A stretch of DNA of 42,048 nt from NCBI GenBank assembly GCA_903875135.1, contig CAIQUZ010000054.1, positions 1 through 42,048 of the forward strand. Direction: 5' to 3'. The translations under genes were made by a program, and so were the position numbers. Below the pieces are notes generated by a model that was given only the letters and a program-made list of their open reading frames with translations, had not been told where the DNA came from and ran no database searches. Positions 1 to 8,213 of the stretch are shown here, in pieces (the first letter of the stretch is position 1; each line of letters starts with the position of its first letter). The DNA is from an uncultured beta proteobacterium. Its GTDB lineage: Bacteria > Pseudomonadota > Gammaproteobacteria > Burkholderiales > Burkholderiaceae.

Positions 1-1677
1 CGCAATCAAACCATCAAACGCACCAGTCGCATAACGTTGTGGGTAAGTGCTAATACCAATTAAAGTGCCATGAAAATTATGGATATCTGTTTTAAAGTTG
101 GGCTTGACTGAGAAATCAGAGAAATCAATCTTACCCCGCGTGATCTCGATCGATTTCATATTTAAATTAAATGGTTTTTTTACAGCAGATGTTTTAGTGT
201 CAACGGCATCATCCAAGTCTTGATTCTTTGCTGGCTTAGTGGGACTGCTTGCATTAGCAACTAGGTGTACCATCGCAGGCAGTACCTGTTTGACAAGCAC
301 CTCTTTCACGAGAGCTTCTGGAGCGGATTGTTGACTAACTTTTTTCTCAAGTAATGCGTTTTTTTTCTCTAGCTCTATTTTTTCAATTTCCTCAGTAGAA
401 GGTTTAAACATGCGACGAAAGTTATTACTCCTGTCCCCAAAAACCACATAACGAGCTTTTAAACCATCGACTTTAATCTCTTCAACTCGCACCTTCTGTC
501 CTGTCGGTTTTTTTTCATAATCAAAATGATTCACTTTGGCACTATCCCAGCCCAGTAATTCACTTGTTTTATCTGGTTCAAAAATAGCTAATTGATTGAG
601 TACAATATTTCCACCAACAATGGTATTTTCTGGATCATAGTGAATCTTAAATTCGCCTGAGGTTCCACCTGATTTTGCATAAATAGTATTCAGGGTGGGG
701 GCCAAACTAATAAATGGCACGACACTCATATCCTCCACTTTGACTTCTCCATCAAGCACAGTATTTTTCTCATGATGCATGAACTTGAATTGCCCAGTAG
801 CTGTTCCTGACTTTTCACTTCGATCGACTTTGGGCGTTGCAAAATCAATGAAGGGAACAAGGCTTAGTTGCTCTAAATTAATATCACTTTCTATTTTATT
901 TTGTGTTTTAAATATATGGGTATTCGTATCAATTAAGCCCTCTTCAATCTTTGCTTTCATACGCAAAAAGATATCCTTATTTTCATCTAAATCAAAATCA
1001 CCTCCAAGAACAACTTTCCCTAAATGGAGCTTTCTATCTGTTTTAGGAACTGGTAACGAGACATCTCCAAGACTAACCACATACTTCGTTTCTAATCCCC
1101 CTAATTCTCCCTTGGAATCAATGTTCGTGGTTTTTTTTAACTCAATATTTAATGGCGTAAATTCTGTTGTAAAGTTCTGTTCTGGGTCATGAATTTTTAA
1201 ACTTCCGTCCGTCAAGTTGAACTCATCCACTAAAAATTCCATGGGCTTACTCGGCTTTGTATCTGCTTTTTTTGGGAATTTTTTCTGAACCGCCTGAATA
1301 AAACGCAACCAATTCCAGTTGTCTGGATATTTATCAGCTAAGACATGCGCTTGATCAATCGATACCTGACTTAACTCAATTTTTCGTTGAAATAGCGGAC
1401 CCCATTTTGCGTTCACCTGCAACCGTTTGACATCCAAGAGCTGATTTTGATTTGCTAGTTCCACAATTTTCAAATCAGATATAGCAATACTTGGCTCCCG
1501 CAAAGTAATCTTTAAGTCATTGAAATCGATAAGATAGCCAATTGATTGACCGAACTCATGAGCGTAACTTTTGGCCCATTTAGGCGCCTGGGAAGTAGCA
1601 TACCAAGCCCCACCTCCCAAAACACATGAAAAACCAAGGGTAACAATAGCGGCATACTTTAAAAATGTTGATTTCAT
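1..1677 (-). CDS. DUF748 / AsmA-like envelope protein, N-terminal 559 residues (partial)
   Basis: An open frame runs from ATG at 1677 to the window edge, so the C-terminus is missing. The product starts with a short basic end and one hydrophobic segment (about residues 6-25), which suggests an inner-membrane anchor with a long periplasmic body. The body is beta-rich and repetitive, and the last part read (DFSDFSVKPNF, then HNFHGTLIGIS) is typical of DUF748 proteins of the AsmA-like superfamily. These are thought to act in outer-membrane or lipid homeostasis; the role here is inferred. A Lys/Glu-rich, probably coiled-coil stretch lies near residues 420-450. There is no strong ribosome binding site before the start. 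Family assignment is fairly sure, function is not. Confidence 0.8.
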   Translation of the reverse strand, partial: MKSTFLKYAAIVTLGFSCVLGGGAWYATSQAPKWAKSYAHEFGQSIGYLIDFNDLKITLREPSIAISDLKIVELANQNQLLDVKRLQVNAKWGPLFQRKIELSQVSIDQAHVLADKYPDNWNWLRFIQAVQKKFPKKADTKPSKPMEFLVDEFNLTDGSLKIHDPEQNFTTEFTPLNIELKKTTNIDSKGELGGLETKYVVSLGDVSLPVPKTDRKLHLGKVVLGGDFDLDENKDIFLRMKAKIEEGLIDTNTHIFKTQNKIESDINLEQLSLVPFIDFATPKVDRSEKSGTATGQFKFMHHEKNTVLDGEVKVEDMSVVPFISLAPTLNTIYAKSGGTSGEFKIHYDPENTIVGGNIVLNQLAIFEPDKTSELLGWDSAKVNHFDYEKKPTGQKVRVEEIKVDGLKARYVVFGDRSNNFRRMFKPSTEEIEKIELEKKNALLEKKVSQQSAPEALVKEVLVKQVLPAMVHLVANASSPTKPAKNQDLDDAVDTKTSAVKKPFNLNMKSIEITRGKIDFSDFSVKPNFKTDIHNFHGTLIGISTYPQRYATGAFDGLIA

Positions 1678-1812
1678 TTGTCTAAAAGGCTCTGTATAAT
1701 AATTTATCTATTTATATCAACAACTTACAAAAAAACATCTTTTTTATAAATTTGATCTTTTTTGTCAACCTTATCTATTTCTTTGCGTTGAATACACAGG
1801 TTAATCAATTTA

Positions 1813-1828
1813 TGTGAAATTTATCACA
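1813..1828. promoter_or_regulatory. CRP-type palindrome (TGTGA-N6-TCACA)
   Basis: The sequence reads TGTGA, AATTTA, TCACA, a perfect match to the CRP/Vfr consensus half-sites with the standard six-base spacer. It lies 36 bases before the ATG of the small ORF at 1865 and about 135 bases before the divergent DUF748 gene at 1677. A weak -35/-10 pair (TTGAAT at 1788-1793, 17-base spacer, TATGTG at 1811-1816) overlaps the palindrome. If that promoter is real, binding would repress the small ORF. The motif is seen; use as a CRP site is inferred. Confidence 0.5.
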
Positions 1829-1864
1829 ATTTGTTTAGCTAATTGTTGAATATCGGAGATTTTG

Positions 1865-2059
1865 ATGAAAACGAATGATGTCACTAGACAAACCGTAGAT
1901 AGCTTAAGTGCCAACACGAACGTGCAAGAGCTCGATGTCTTTAATCGTAAAAGAGCGGCTCGAGGCCTATTACCAGTAACTCAAGAGGAATTTAATGAGT
2001 TACTCATGAAAATTGCTGGATTTGTGACGTTTTCTTGGAAAACGCCTACCGTTCACTAA
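1865..2059 (+). CDS. Small protein of unknown function (64 aa)
   Basis: A 64-residue frame begins at ATG 1865 with a good Shine-Dalgarno (GGAG at 1855-1858, six bases before the start). A TTG directly upstream in the same frame is a less likely start. The product is soluble, with no signal peptide or membrane segment; residues about 23-50 (ELDVFNRKRAARGLL onward) look helical. I recognise no family. A strong intrinsic terminator follows 20 bases after the stop and a CRP-like palindrome lies upstream, so this is probably a real single-gene unit. It could be a small regulatory or stress protein, but nothing in the sequence proves that. Confidence 0.6.
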   Translation: MKTNDVTRQTVDSLSANTNVQELDVFNRKRAARGLLPVTQEEFNELLMKIAGFVTFSWKTPTVH

Positions 2060-2079
2060 GCAAGTCGACCTCACTCAAG

Positions 2080-2102
2080 AAGGAGCCTTTGGCTCCTTTT
2101 TT
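2080..2102 (+). terminator. Intrinsic terminator after the small ORF
   Basis: An eight-base stem AAGGAGCC / GGCTCCTT with a TTT loop runs directly into a T tract ending at 2102. It separates the small ORF from the thioesterase gene. Confidence 0.85.
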
Positions 2103-2134
2103 GTTATGTTACATTATTTGAATTTAAGCAAGCT

Positions 2135-2578
2135 ATGGCTCAATCCGATTTTTCCTTCTCCCACTCTCTTCGCGTTCGCTGGGCAGAAGTCGATATGCAA
2201 GCAGTAGTATTTAATGGGCACTATTTGACCTACTTTGATGTTGCTCTCACGGAGTATTGGCGAACAGTAGGTCTACCTTCCCCCATACTTCAAGCACAGT
2301 TAGGTACAGAGTTATTTGTCAAGAAAGCAAGCCTTGAATATCACGCCTCAGCTAAGTTTGATGATATTCTTGACATCGGCGTACGCTGTAGCAAAATCGG
2401 TCATACATCTATCACTTTCATCATTGAGATCTATTCGAATGAACAGTACCTCGTGAGCGGTGAAATGATTTATGTCTTTTTTGATCGACAACAACAAAAA
2501 AGCACCCCAATTCCACTTGATTGGATTGAGATGCTAGATTTGTTTGAACTATCTACACCAATCGTAAAAAAGAGTTAA
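2135..2578 (+). CDS. Acyl-CoA thioesterase, hotdog fold (4HBT / YbgC-FadM type)
   Basis: This 147-residue protein has the 4-hydroxybenzoyl-CoA thioesterase-type hotdog signature near its N-terminus: RVRWAEVD (Asp20 in the catalytic position), then FNGHYLTYFD and the following helix. Length fits a single hotdog domain. Such enzymes hydrolyse acyl-CoA thioesters in the cytoplasm; the acyl group cannot be told from sequence. The start has only a weak ribosome binding site and follows the terminator of the small ORF. The 3' end overlaps the convergent isomerase gene by 4 bases, with no terminator between them. Confidence 0.85.
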   Translation: MAQSDFSFSHSLRVRWAEVDMQAVVFNGHYLTYFDVALTEYWRTVGLPSPILQAQLGTELFVKKASLEYHASAKFDDILDIGVRCSKIGHTSITFIIEIYSNEQYLVSGEMIYVFFDRQQQKSTPIPLDWIEMLDLFELSTPIVKKS

Positions 2579-3393
2579 TTGAGCTTGGTGATTGTTGTTT
2601 TTTTAACGAGACTCTCAACCGCTTCTTGTTTCTTTCTGCTTAACAAACCTTGATAGATATTGTTTTTAGACTCTTCATACGTAGGCATTTTAAATTTACG
2701 AATATCATCTACCTTAATCACATGCCAGCCAATGTTCGTCTGAATTGCAGCCGCGCTAACTTTTCCTTTCGACAAATTCACTAAAGCATCACCTAAGGAT
2801 TTAACCACCATGTCTGGCAATACCCAGTTAGGAACAACGCCACCTTGCGCACCTGAAGTCTTCTCTAAGGATTTCTCTTTTGCGGTTTTTTCAAAAGAAG
2901 CGCCACCCAACACTTGTTTAATCATCTCGTTGGCTTCAGACTCACTAGCAACAACAATTTGTGAAAACTTGTACTCGTTTGAATTGCGACCCTCTTTTGT
3001 TAAATTCACTTGACGGTCATAGTCCGCCTGTATGTCCGACTCAGTAATCGGATGTGCTTTTAAATAATCTTCAAACCATAACTCTTGCAAAATCTGCTGT
3101 TGTGCGATTTTTATTCTGTCAGGATTATCACCTTTTTTATCAAGGCCCGTCTTTTTAATATCTTGCATAATTGCTTCGCGCAAAATAAGGTCATTAGTGA
3201 TGGCTTGACGTAATTCTGGAGTATCTTTGGCGCCTCTTTTCTCAGCGCTATTCACAAAAACATCAATCTCTTTTTGAAATATTTTTGTGCCATTCACAGA
3301 AACAACGGCGCCAGACTGAGCATAACTCGATGCTGTACAGCAGAACATTGCCGCTGTGAAAACCGCTGTAAAAACATGACTCATCTTGACCAT
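2575..3393 (-). CDS. Parvulin-type peptidyl-prolyl cis-trans isomerase, periplasmic
   Basis: The 272-residue product starts with a signal peptide (basic end, hydrophobic stretch, cleavage likely after SSYA). A SurA/PpiC-like N-terminal chaperone segment (about 28-135) is followed by a parvulin rotamase domain (about 140-232) with typical FSQIVV, SGAQGGVVPNW and GWHVIKVDDIR elements. It probably helps fold exported proteins. The start at 3393 is supported by AAGGA six bases upstream; an in-frame ATG three codons later is less well placed. It is shorter than SurA and has one rotamase domain, as in PpiC/PrsA-like proteins of Burkholderiales. Confidence 0.88.
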   Translation of the reverse strand: MVKMSHVFTAVFTAAMFCCTASSYAQSGAVVSVNGTKIFQKEIDVFVNSAEKRGAKDTPELRQAITNDLILREAIMQDIKKTGLDKKGDNPDRIKIAQQQILQELWFEDYLKAHPITESDIQADYDRQVNLTKEGRNSNEYKFSQIVVASESEANEMIKQVLGGASFEKTAKEKSLEKTSGAQGGVVPNWVLPDMVVKSLGDALVNLSKGKVSAAAIQTNIGWHVIKVDDIRKFKMPTYEESKNNIYQGLLSRKKQEAVESLVKKTTITKLN

Positions 3394-3455
3394 TAAAAAT
3401 CCTTACCGATTATTGATGTTTTGATTATACGAGCAAAAGATTGATTTTTACCCTT

Positions 3456-5051
3456 TTAGGTATAACTGAGAGCAAGAGCCTGCGCCACCCGAATACCATC
3501 AACTCCAGCAGAGAGAATGCCGCCAGCATAGCCAGCCCCCTCACCAGCTGGGTACAAACCTTGAATATTGACACTTTGAAAATCTCTGCCACGACGAATG
3601 CGTAGCGGTGAAGATGTTCGTGTTTCAACTCCCGTCAATATGGCATCGTTCATGGCAAATCCTTTAATTTTTTTATCAAACTCAGGAAGTGCCTCTCGGA
3701 TGGCCAAAATAATCGGTTCCGGTAAACTTGTGGCTAAATCTGTCAAATGAACACCCGGCTTATACGAGGGAGTCACTGAACCAAATGCTGTTGATGGAAT
3801 ACCTTTTAAGAAGTCCCCCACCAATTGACCTGGCGCTTCATAATTAGAACCCCCTAAGATAAACGCTTTGGCTTCAATCGCCCTCTGAAACTCGATACCT
3901 GCAAGGGGCCCTCCTGGATAGTCAGAAGGAGTAATCCCTACCACAATCCCTGCATTGGCATTGCGTTCATTACGTGAATACTGACTCATGCCATTCGTTA
4001 CAACATGATTGGCCTCCGATGTTGCTGCTACTACTGTACCCCCGGGACACATGCAAAAACTATAAACAGCTCTGCCATTACTCGCGTGATGAACCAACTT
4101 ATAATCCGCCGCTCCAATAATCGGGTTGCCGGCATGCGGCCCCAATCTAGCTCGGTCAATTAAAGACTGCGGATGCTCAATCCGAAATCCAACAGAAAAA
4201 GGTTTTTGCTCCATATGCACCCCGGCAGCATGCAGTGCATAAAAGGTATCGCGTGAACTATGGCCTAAAGCAAGCACGACTCGCTCCGCATCAAACTGCC
4301 GACCATCAGCCAGTCGAACACCACGAATCGATTGATTCTCGATCAAAAATTCGGATACGCGGCTGGAAAAATAAATCTCACCCCCTAATCGAATAATCTC
4401 TTCACGCATCCGCTCCACAACACCAACGAGTCGAAAAGTTCCAATATGCGGTTTAGCCACAAACTCAATCTCTGGTGGAGCGCCAGCTTTAATAAATTCA
4501 GCGATGACTTTGCGACCATAAAACTCTGGGTCTTTAATTTGGCTATATAACTTACCATCTGAAAATAGTCCCGCACCACCCTCACCAAACTGGACATTCG
4601 ATTCAGGTTGTAAAATCTTTTTTCTCCACAAACCCCAAGTGTCCTGAGTTCGTTCCCTAACTGCTTTTCCTCGCTCTAAGACAATCGGGCGAAAACCCAT
4701 TTGAGCTAAAAGCAGAGCGGCAAAAATACCACAAGGGCCAAAGCCAATCACTAGAGGTCGACTCTTTAGATCGCTTGGTGCTTTGGCAACCAAATGATAA
4801 GACGTGTCAGGTGCAAGACGAATATTGATATCGCCCTGAAATCTTTTCAGGACTTGCTCTTCATCTTTGACGGATACGTGAACGGTATAGATCAGAGATA
4901 AAACCGCATTTTTTCTAGCATCATGACTACGTTTAAAAATTTGAAAACGAATCAGATTCTCTGCAGAAATCTGCAAGCGCGCTAAGATGCCTAATTCCAA
5001 ATCCTGAGGCAAGTGATCAATCGGTAAACGAAGTTCCGTAATTTGAATCAT
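3456..5051 (-). CDS. FAD-dependent dehydrogenase, COG2509 family
   Basis: This 531-residue flavoprotein has an N-terminal segment of about 95 residues before a dinucleotide-binding site VIGFGPCGIFAA (about 101-112) followed by LERG. Further marks are NVQFGEGGAGLFSDGKL and a C-terminal GLYPAGEGAGYAGGI FAD motif. This architecture matches the conserved bacterial COG2509 uncharacterised FAD-dependent dehydrogenases, whose substrate is unknown. Length is normal for the family. The gene sits 33 bases after the nitronate monooxygenase on the same strand, so the two may be cotranscribed. Family call is firm; no reaction can be assigned. Confidence 0.88.
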   Translation of the reverse strand: MIQITELRLPIDHLPQDLELGILARLQISAENLIRFQIFKRSHDARKNAVLSLIYTVHVSVKDEEQVLKRFQGDINIRLAPDTSYHLVAKAPSDLKSRPLVIGFGPCGIFAALLLAQMGFRPIVLERGKAVRERTQDTWGLWRKKILQPESNVQFGEGGAGLFSDGKLYSQIKDPEFYGRKVIAEFIKAGAPPEIEFVAKPHIGTFRLVGVVERMREEIIRLGGEIYFSSRVSEFLIENQSIRGVRLADGRQFDAERVVLALGHSSRDTFYALHAAGVHMEQKPFSVGFRIEHPQSLIDRARLGPHAGNPIIGAADYKLVHHASNGRAVYSFCMCPGGTVVAATSEANHVVTNGMSQYSRNERNANAGIVVGITPSDYPGGPLAGIEFQRAIEAKAFILGGSNYEAPGQLVGDFLKGIPSTAFGSVTPSYKPGVHLTDLATSLPEPIILAIREALPEFDKKIKGFAMNDAILTGVETRTSSPLRIRRGRDFQSVNIQGLYPAGEGAGYAGGILSAGVDGIRVAQALALSYT

Positions 5052-5084
5052 GGCATACCAACAGCAAAAAAGTCAGTCATCGAA

Positions 5085-6041
5085 TTAATTGTAAGCAGTC
5101 AGGCGAGACTGAGCTTGTTGAAATTCTCGTACCATGCGATCCACAATCTCTTTAACGGAGTCAACTGACTCAATTCCTGAGACACTCTGACCAGCTCCCC
5201 AAATATCCCGCCATGCTTTCGAAGAGGTATTGCCAAAGTTCATTGTGTTTTTTTCTGCTTGTGGCAAATTGTCTGGATCAAAACCAGCCTGCAGAATGCT
5301 AGAACGTAAATAATTACCATGAACACCAGTAAATAAATTGCTATAAATAATGTCAGATGCCGAACTATCAACAAGACTTTGTTTATATTCTGGAGATGCT
5401 ATCGCTTCTTTTGAGGCGATAAACCGCGTCCCCATATAGGCCATATCAGCACCCATCGCTAAAGCTGCAACTACATGCTCGCCCTTGGACATCGCTCCAG
5501 ATAGAATCAGCAGTCCATCCCAAAATTTTCTGACCTCAGCAATCAAGGCAAAAGGACTCATCAAGCCCGCATGGCCTCCGGCTCCAGCACATACCAAAAT
5601 TAATCCATCAACACCCATCTCAATCGCTTTTTGAGCATGACGCACACTAATGACATCATGAAAAACTAGACCGCCATAGGAATGCACTGCCTCAACAACC
5701 TCTCCAGGCGGTCTTAAACTCGTGATGACGATGGGCACCTGATGCTTTACACAAAGATCAACATCATGCTGCAATCGATCGTTAGAACTATGCACAATCT
5801 GATTGACAGCGAACGGAGCAATAGGCCGCTCAGGATGATCCTTTGCGGCTTGAGCAAGCTCTGACTTGATGCGCGTTAACCATTCATCGAGTATCTCAAC
5901 TGGCCTTGCATTGAGGGCAGGAAAAGCTCCAACAATGCCCGCTTTACACTGGGCAATCACTAAGTCGGGTTGAGCAATAATAAATAAGGGTGCTCCTATC
6001 ACAGGAATACTTAATTGTGACAAAGCGCTTGGTAATGGCAT
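5085..6041 (-). CDS. Nitronate monooxygenase (2-nitropropane dioxygenase family)
   Basis: The 318-residue protein is a TIM-barrel FMN enzyme of the NPD family. It shows the N-terminal PVIGAPLF motif, the AGAGGHAG loop (about 152-159, with the conserved His157) and the phosphate-binding GADMAYMGTRF segment (about 197-207). Members oxidise nitronates such as propionate 3-nitronate with O2. It is the first gene of a probable two-gene unit with the FAD dehydrogenase. The start codon lies inside a 13-bp palindrome (6040-6052, ATGAGA-T-TCTCAT) and lacks an obvious ribosome binding site. It is transcribed away from the DctP-like operon. Confidence 0.88.
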   Translation of the reverse strand: MPLPSALSQLSIPVIGAPLFIIAQPDLVIAQCKAGIVGAFPALNARPVEILDEWLTRIKSELAQAAKDHPERPIAPFAVNQIVHSSNDRLQHDVDLCVKHQVPIVITSLRPPGEVVEAVHSYGGLVFHDVISVRHAQKAIEMGVDGLILVCAGAGGHAGLMSPFALIAEVRKFWDGLLILSGAMSKGEHVVAALAMGADMAYMGTRFIASKEAIASPEYKQSLVDSSASDIIYSNLFTGVHGNYLRSSILQAGFDPDNLPQAEKNTMNFGNTSSKAWRDIWGAGQSVSGIESVDSVKEIVDRMVREFQQAQSRLTAYN

Positions 6042-6183
6042 GAGATTCTCATAAAAAGATGGCTATACCGACAGTTTAATACTGATTGATTTTAGTTTGC
6101 TTACAATAGAGGGAAAGAAATGAATAAAGACAAGCACTGAAGTCGGCAAAATCCAACCTAACCACCCACCATTTACGCTCGCT

Positions 6184-7317
6184 ATGAACCATCGACAAAT
6201 TATCAGTTCCGATAATACTCAACAAGTAATTGATAAAACTCTCTTAGCTCGTCAATGGTTAAATGTCTTAGCATCCGATATTCCAAAAAGCCCCCCTGAA
6301 TTTACCCTACGTGTTAGCGCCCATATTCCAGCAAATTCACCAGCTGTTCAAGAGGTATTTGAACCCGCTTTTCGGCGCCTCCAAGTGATGACGAATGGTG
6401 CTATTCACGTAGAAGCATTCTGGGAAGGCTCTCTTCACCCTGAACGTGAAGGTATCCAAGCTCTTCAATCAGGGTTAACCGATCTTTGTCCCGTTTACTC
6501 TGCATGGGATGCCGAACTATTTCCTGCCGCGCAAATATTAAGTCTGCCGTTTATTTTTGATAGTGCCGAAATCGCTACTGCGGTCGCTGAAGACCTCTAC
6601 CGCCCTTACTTTAGCAAGGATGTAGAAAAACATCATATTTATATGGGGCGAATGGTTGCTACCAGCGAATATAATTTATTTAGTAGATCGCCGATCCGCT
6701 CTCTCGCTGATATCCATGGCCAAAAAATTGCCTGTAGCAATGGGGTTGAATCGGATATTTTTGCAGCTCTTGGAGCAATCCCAGTAGGATGCAGTACTCC
6801 TGAAGCCAAAAAACAATTTGCGGATCATGCCGTGTTTGCCGTATCCATTTCGGATAGCGCAGCACAAACGGTTGGTCTTTACAAAAGTGCCAAATATCGT
6901 ACTAGTGCCAACCTTGTCAGAGTTAATCTGGAATACGGCTTATCACACCAATTCTGGGAAAAACTACCTCCCTCTTTGCAAATTATCTTCAATCAATGGC
7001 TAAGATCCCTTGCACAAGCAGGTGCACAAATTTTCTATGGCCTCGCTGGAGCCCGTGCTTGTAGTACATTTTTAGATCATGGGATGGAGTTCATTTCTTT
7101 AAGTGTTGATGAACAACTTCGCTGGAGAGAAAAGATTAAATCCGTCGAAAATCACTTGTTAGCGCATCTTGAACGACTTGGTTATCCAGCACATCAGATG
7201 TTGCAAGACCTCTTAGCAAGAACAAAACATTATCAAACTTGGAGTGCGAATGATTTGATGCAGGCCAGTATCGTGCAGCCTCTGACGAATATCATTCCAA
7301 TATCGACCAATCCATGA
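6184..7317 (+). CDS. DctP-like TRAP transporter solute-binding protein without signal peptide
   Basis: Residues about 40-340 match the DctP fold: HIPANSPAVQEVFEPAF, then EGSLHPEREGIQALQSG, FPAAQILSLPFIF and the SRSPIRSLADIHGQKI strand. Normal DctP proteins are exported, but here residues 1-39 are polar (MNHRQIISSDN) with no hydrophobic core. Reading upstream in frame gives no better start before the stop at 6121-6123. No TRAP membrane subunits are nearby. The gene overlaps the next by 4 bases and leads a four-gene operon of metabolic enzymes. It may bind a ligand in the cytoplasm or have lost its export signal. Fold call is fairly sure, role is open. Confidence 0.75.
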   Translation: MNHRQIISSDNTQQVIDKTLLARQWLNVLASDIPKSPPEFTLRVSAHIPANSPAVQEVFEPAFRRLQVMTNGAIHVEAFWEGSLHPEREGIQALQSGLTDLCPVYSAWDAELFPAAQILSLPFIFDSAEIATAVAEDLYRPYFSKDVEKHHIYMGRMVATSEYNLFSRSPIRSLADIHGQKIACSNGVESDIFAALGAIPVGCSTPEAKKQFADHAVFAVSISDSAAQTVGLYKSAKYRTSANLVRVNLEYGLSHQFWEKLPPSLQIIFNQWLRSLAQAGAQIFYGLAGARACSTFLDHGMEFISLSVDEQLRWREKIKSVENHLLAHLERLGYPAHQMLQDLLARTKHYQTWSANDLMQASIVQPLTNIIPISTNP

Positions 7318-8210
7318 GTCCACAAATACAACTCATCCATCAAACGATCGGCATCGTCGGATTGGGACTCATGGGACAAAGCTTTGTCAAACGTCTCGAT
7401 GAGGCAAATATTAAGGTCTTTGGCTTCGACGTTCAACCTAAAGCCATTGAATCCTTTGGTCAACACCGATTTGCTACCTTATCAGAATTATCGGTGTCCT
7501 GTCATACCATCATCATGGCAGTATTTAATAGTGATCAAGTAGAAGACGCTTTATTTTCTGATCAAGGCCTATTGAAAAACGCAAAGCACCCGCTCAATAT
7601 TATTTGTACGAGTACCTGCGATCCCAATAAAATGCATCAGCTCGCAGAAAAAACCCATCAAATGGGTCACCAATTTTTAGAACTTCCCATTTCTGGTACG
7701 AGTATGCAACTGGCTCGCGGTGATTGTCTGGGGCTTGTTGGCGGTTCACTTGAATTAGCAGATCAGCTATCTGAACTCCTCAATATTCTGACGCCCAATC
7801 GCCAATATATCGGTCCGGTTGGAGATGCTAGTAAAGCTAAGTTGTCAATTAATCTGGTTTTAGGCTTACACCGCGCAGCATTGGCTGAGGGTCTTCATTT
7901 TGGCGTACAGCTCGGACTCGACCCCGAAAACCTCTTACAAACTTTTCAAAACTCGGCCGCCGCTTCGAGTGTCATGAAAATCAAAGGTCCATTGATGGTA
8001 AAAAGATCCTATGACAACCCACAAAGTAAAGTCGACCAAAGTTTGAAAGACTTTGGCTTGATCCAAGATCTTGCCGAGGAACATCATATCGTTTTACCCT
8101 TTGCAAAAGTCTATACGAGCTTACTATCATCACAGTTAAACGATGGTAAAGGCCATTTAGATAACGCTATTATTTTTGAAGCCATCCAACAACTAAAAAT
8201 ACAACCCTAA
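7314..8210 (+). CDS. NAD(P)-dependent beta-hydroxyacid dehydrogenase (3-HIBADH family)
   Basis: The 298-residue protein has an N-terminal Rossmann motif GIVGLGLMG (about 13-21), the LPISGT substrate loop (about 124-129) and the catalytic Lys176 with Asn180 in KAKLSIN. These are hallmarks of the 3-hydroxyisobutyrate / tartronate-semialdehyde / 6-phosphogluconate dehydrogenase superfamily. Members interconvert a beta-hydroxyacid and its semialdehyde or ketone. The start overlaps the DctP-like stop (ATGA junction), so translation is probably coupled. The substrate is unknown; the enolase-superfamily gene that follows points to an organic acid pathway. Confidence 0.85.
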   Translation: MSPQIQLIHQTIGIVGLGLMGQSFVKRLDEANIKVFGFDVQPKAIESFGQHRFATLSELSVSCHTIIMAVFNSDQVEDALFSDQGLLKNAKHPLNIICTSTCDPNKMHQLAEKTHQMGHQFLELPISGTSMQLARGDCLGLVGGSLELADQLSELLNILTPNRQYIGPVGDASKAKLSINLVLGLHRAALAEGLHFGVQLGLDPENLLQTFQNSAAASSVMKIKGPLMVKRSYDNPQSKVDQSLKDFGLIQDLAEEHHIVLPFAKVYTSLLSSQLNDGKGHLDNAIIFEAIQQLKIQP

Positions 8211-8213
8211 ATA

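Noticed and set aside
779..1192. 137-codon plus-strand frame
   Set aside because: It is antisense to the continuous DUF748 frame, has no family resemblance, and the minus-strand frame gives a coherent protein.
6040..6052. 13-bp palindrome at the nitronate monooxygenase start as an operator
   Set aside because: Arms are only six bases and include the start codon; chance is a sufficient explanation.
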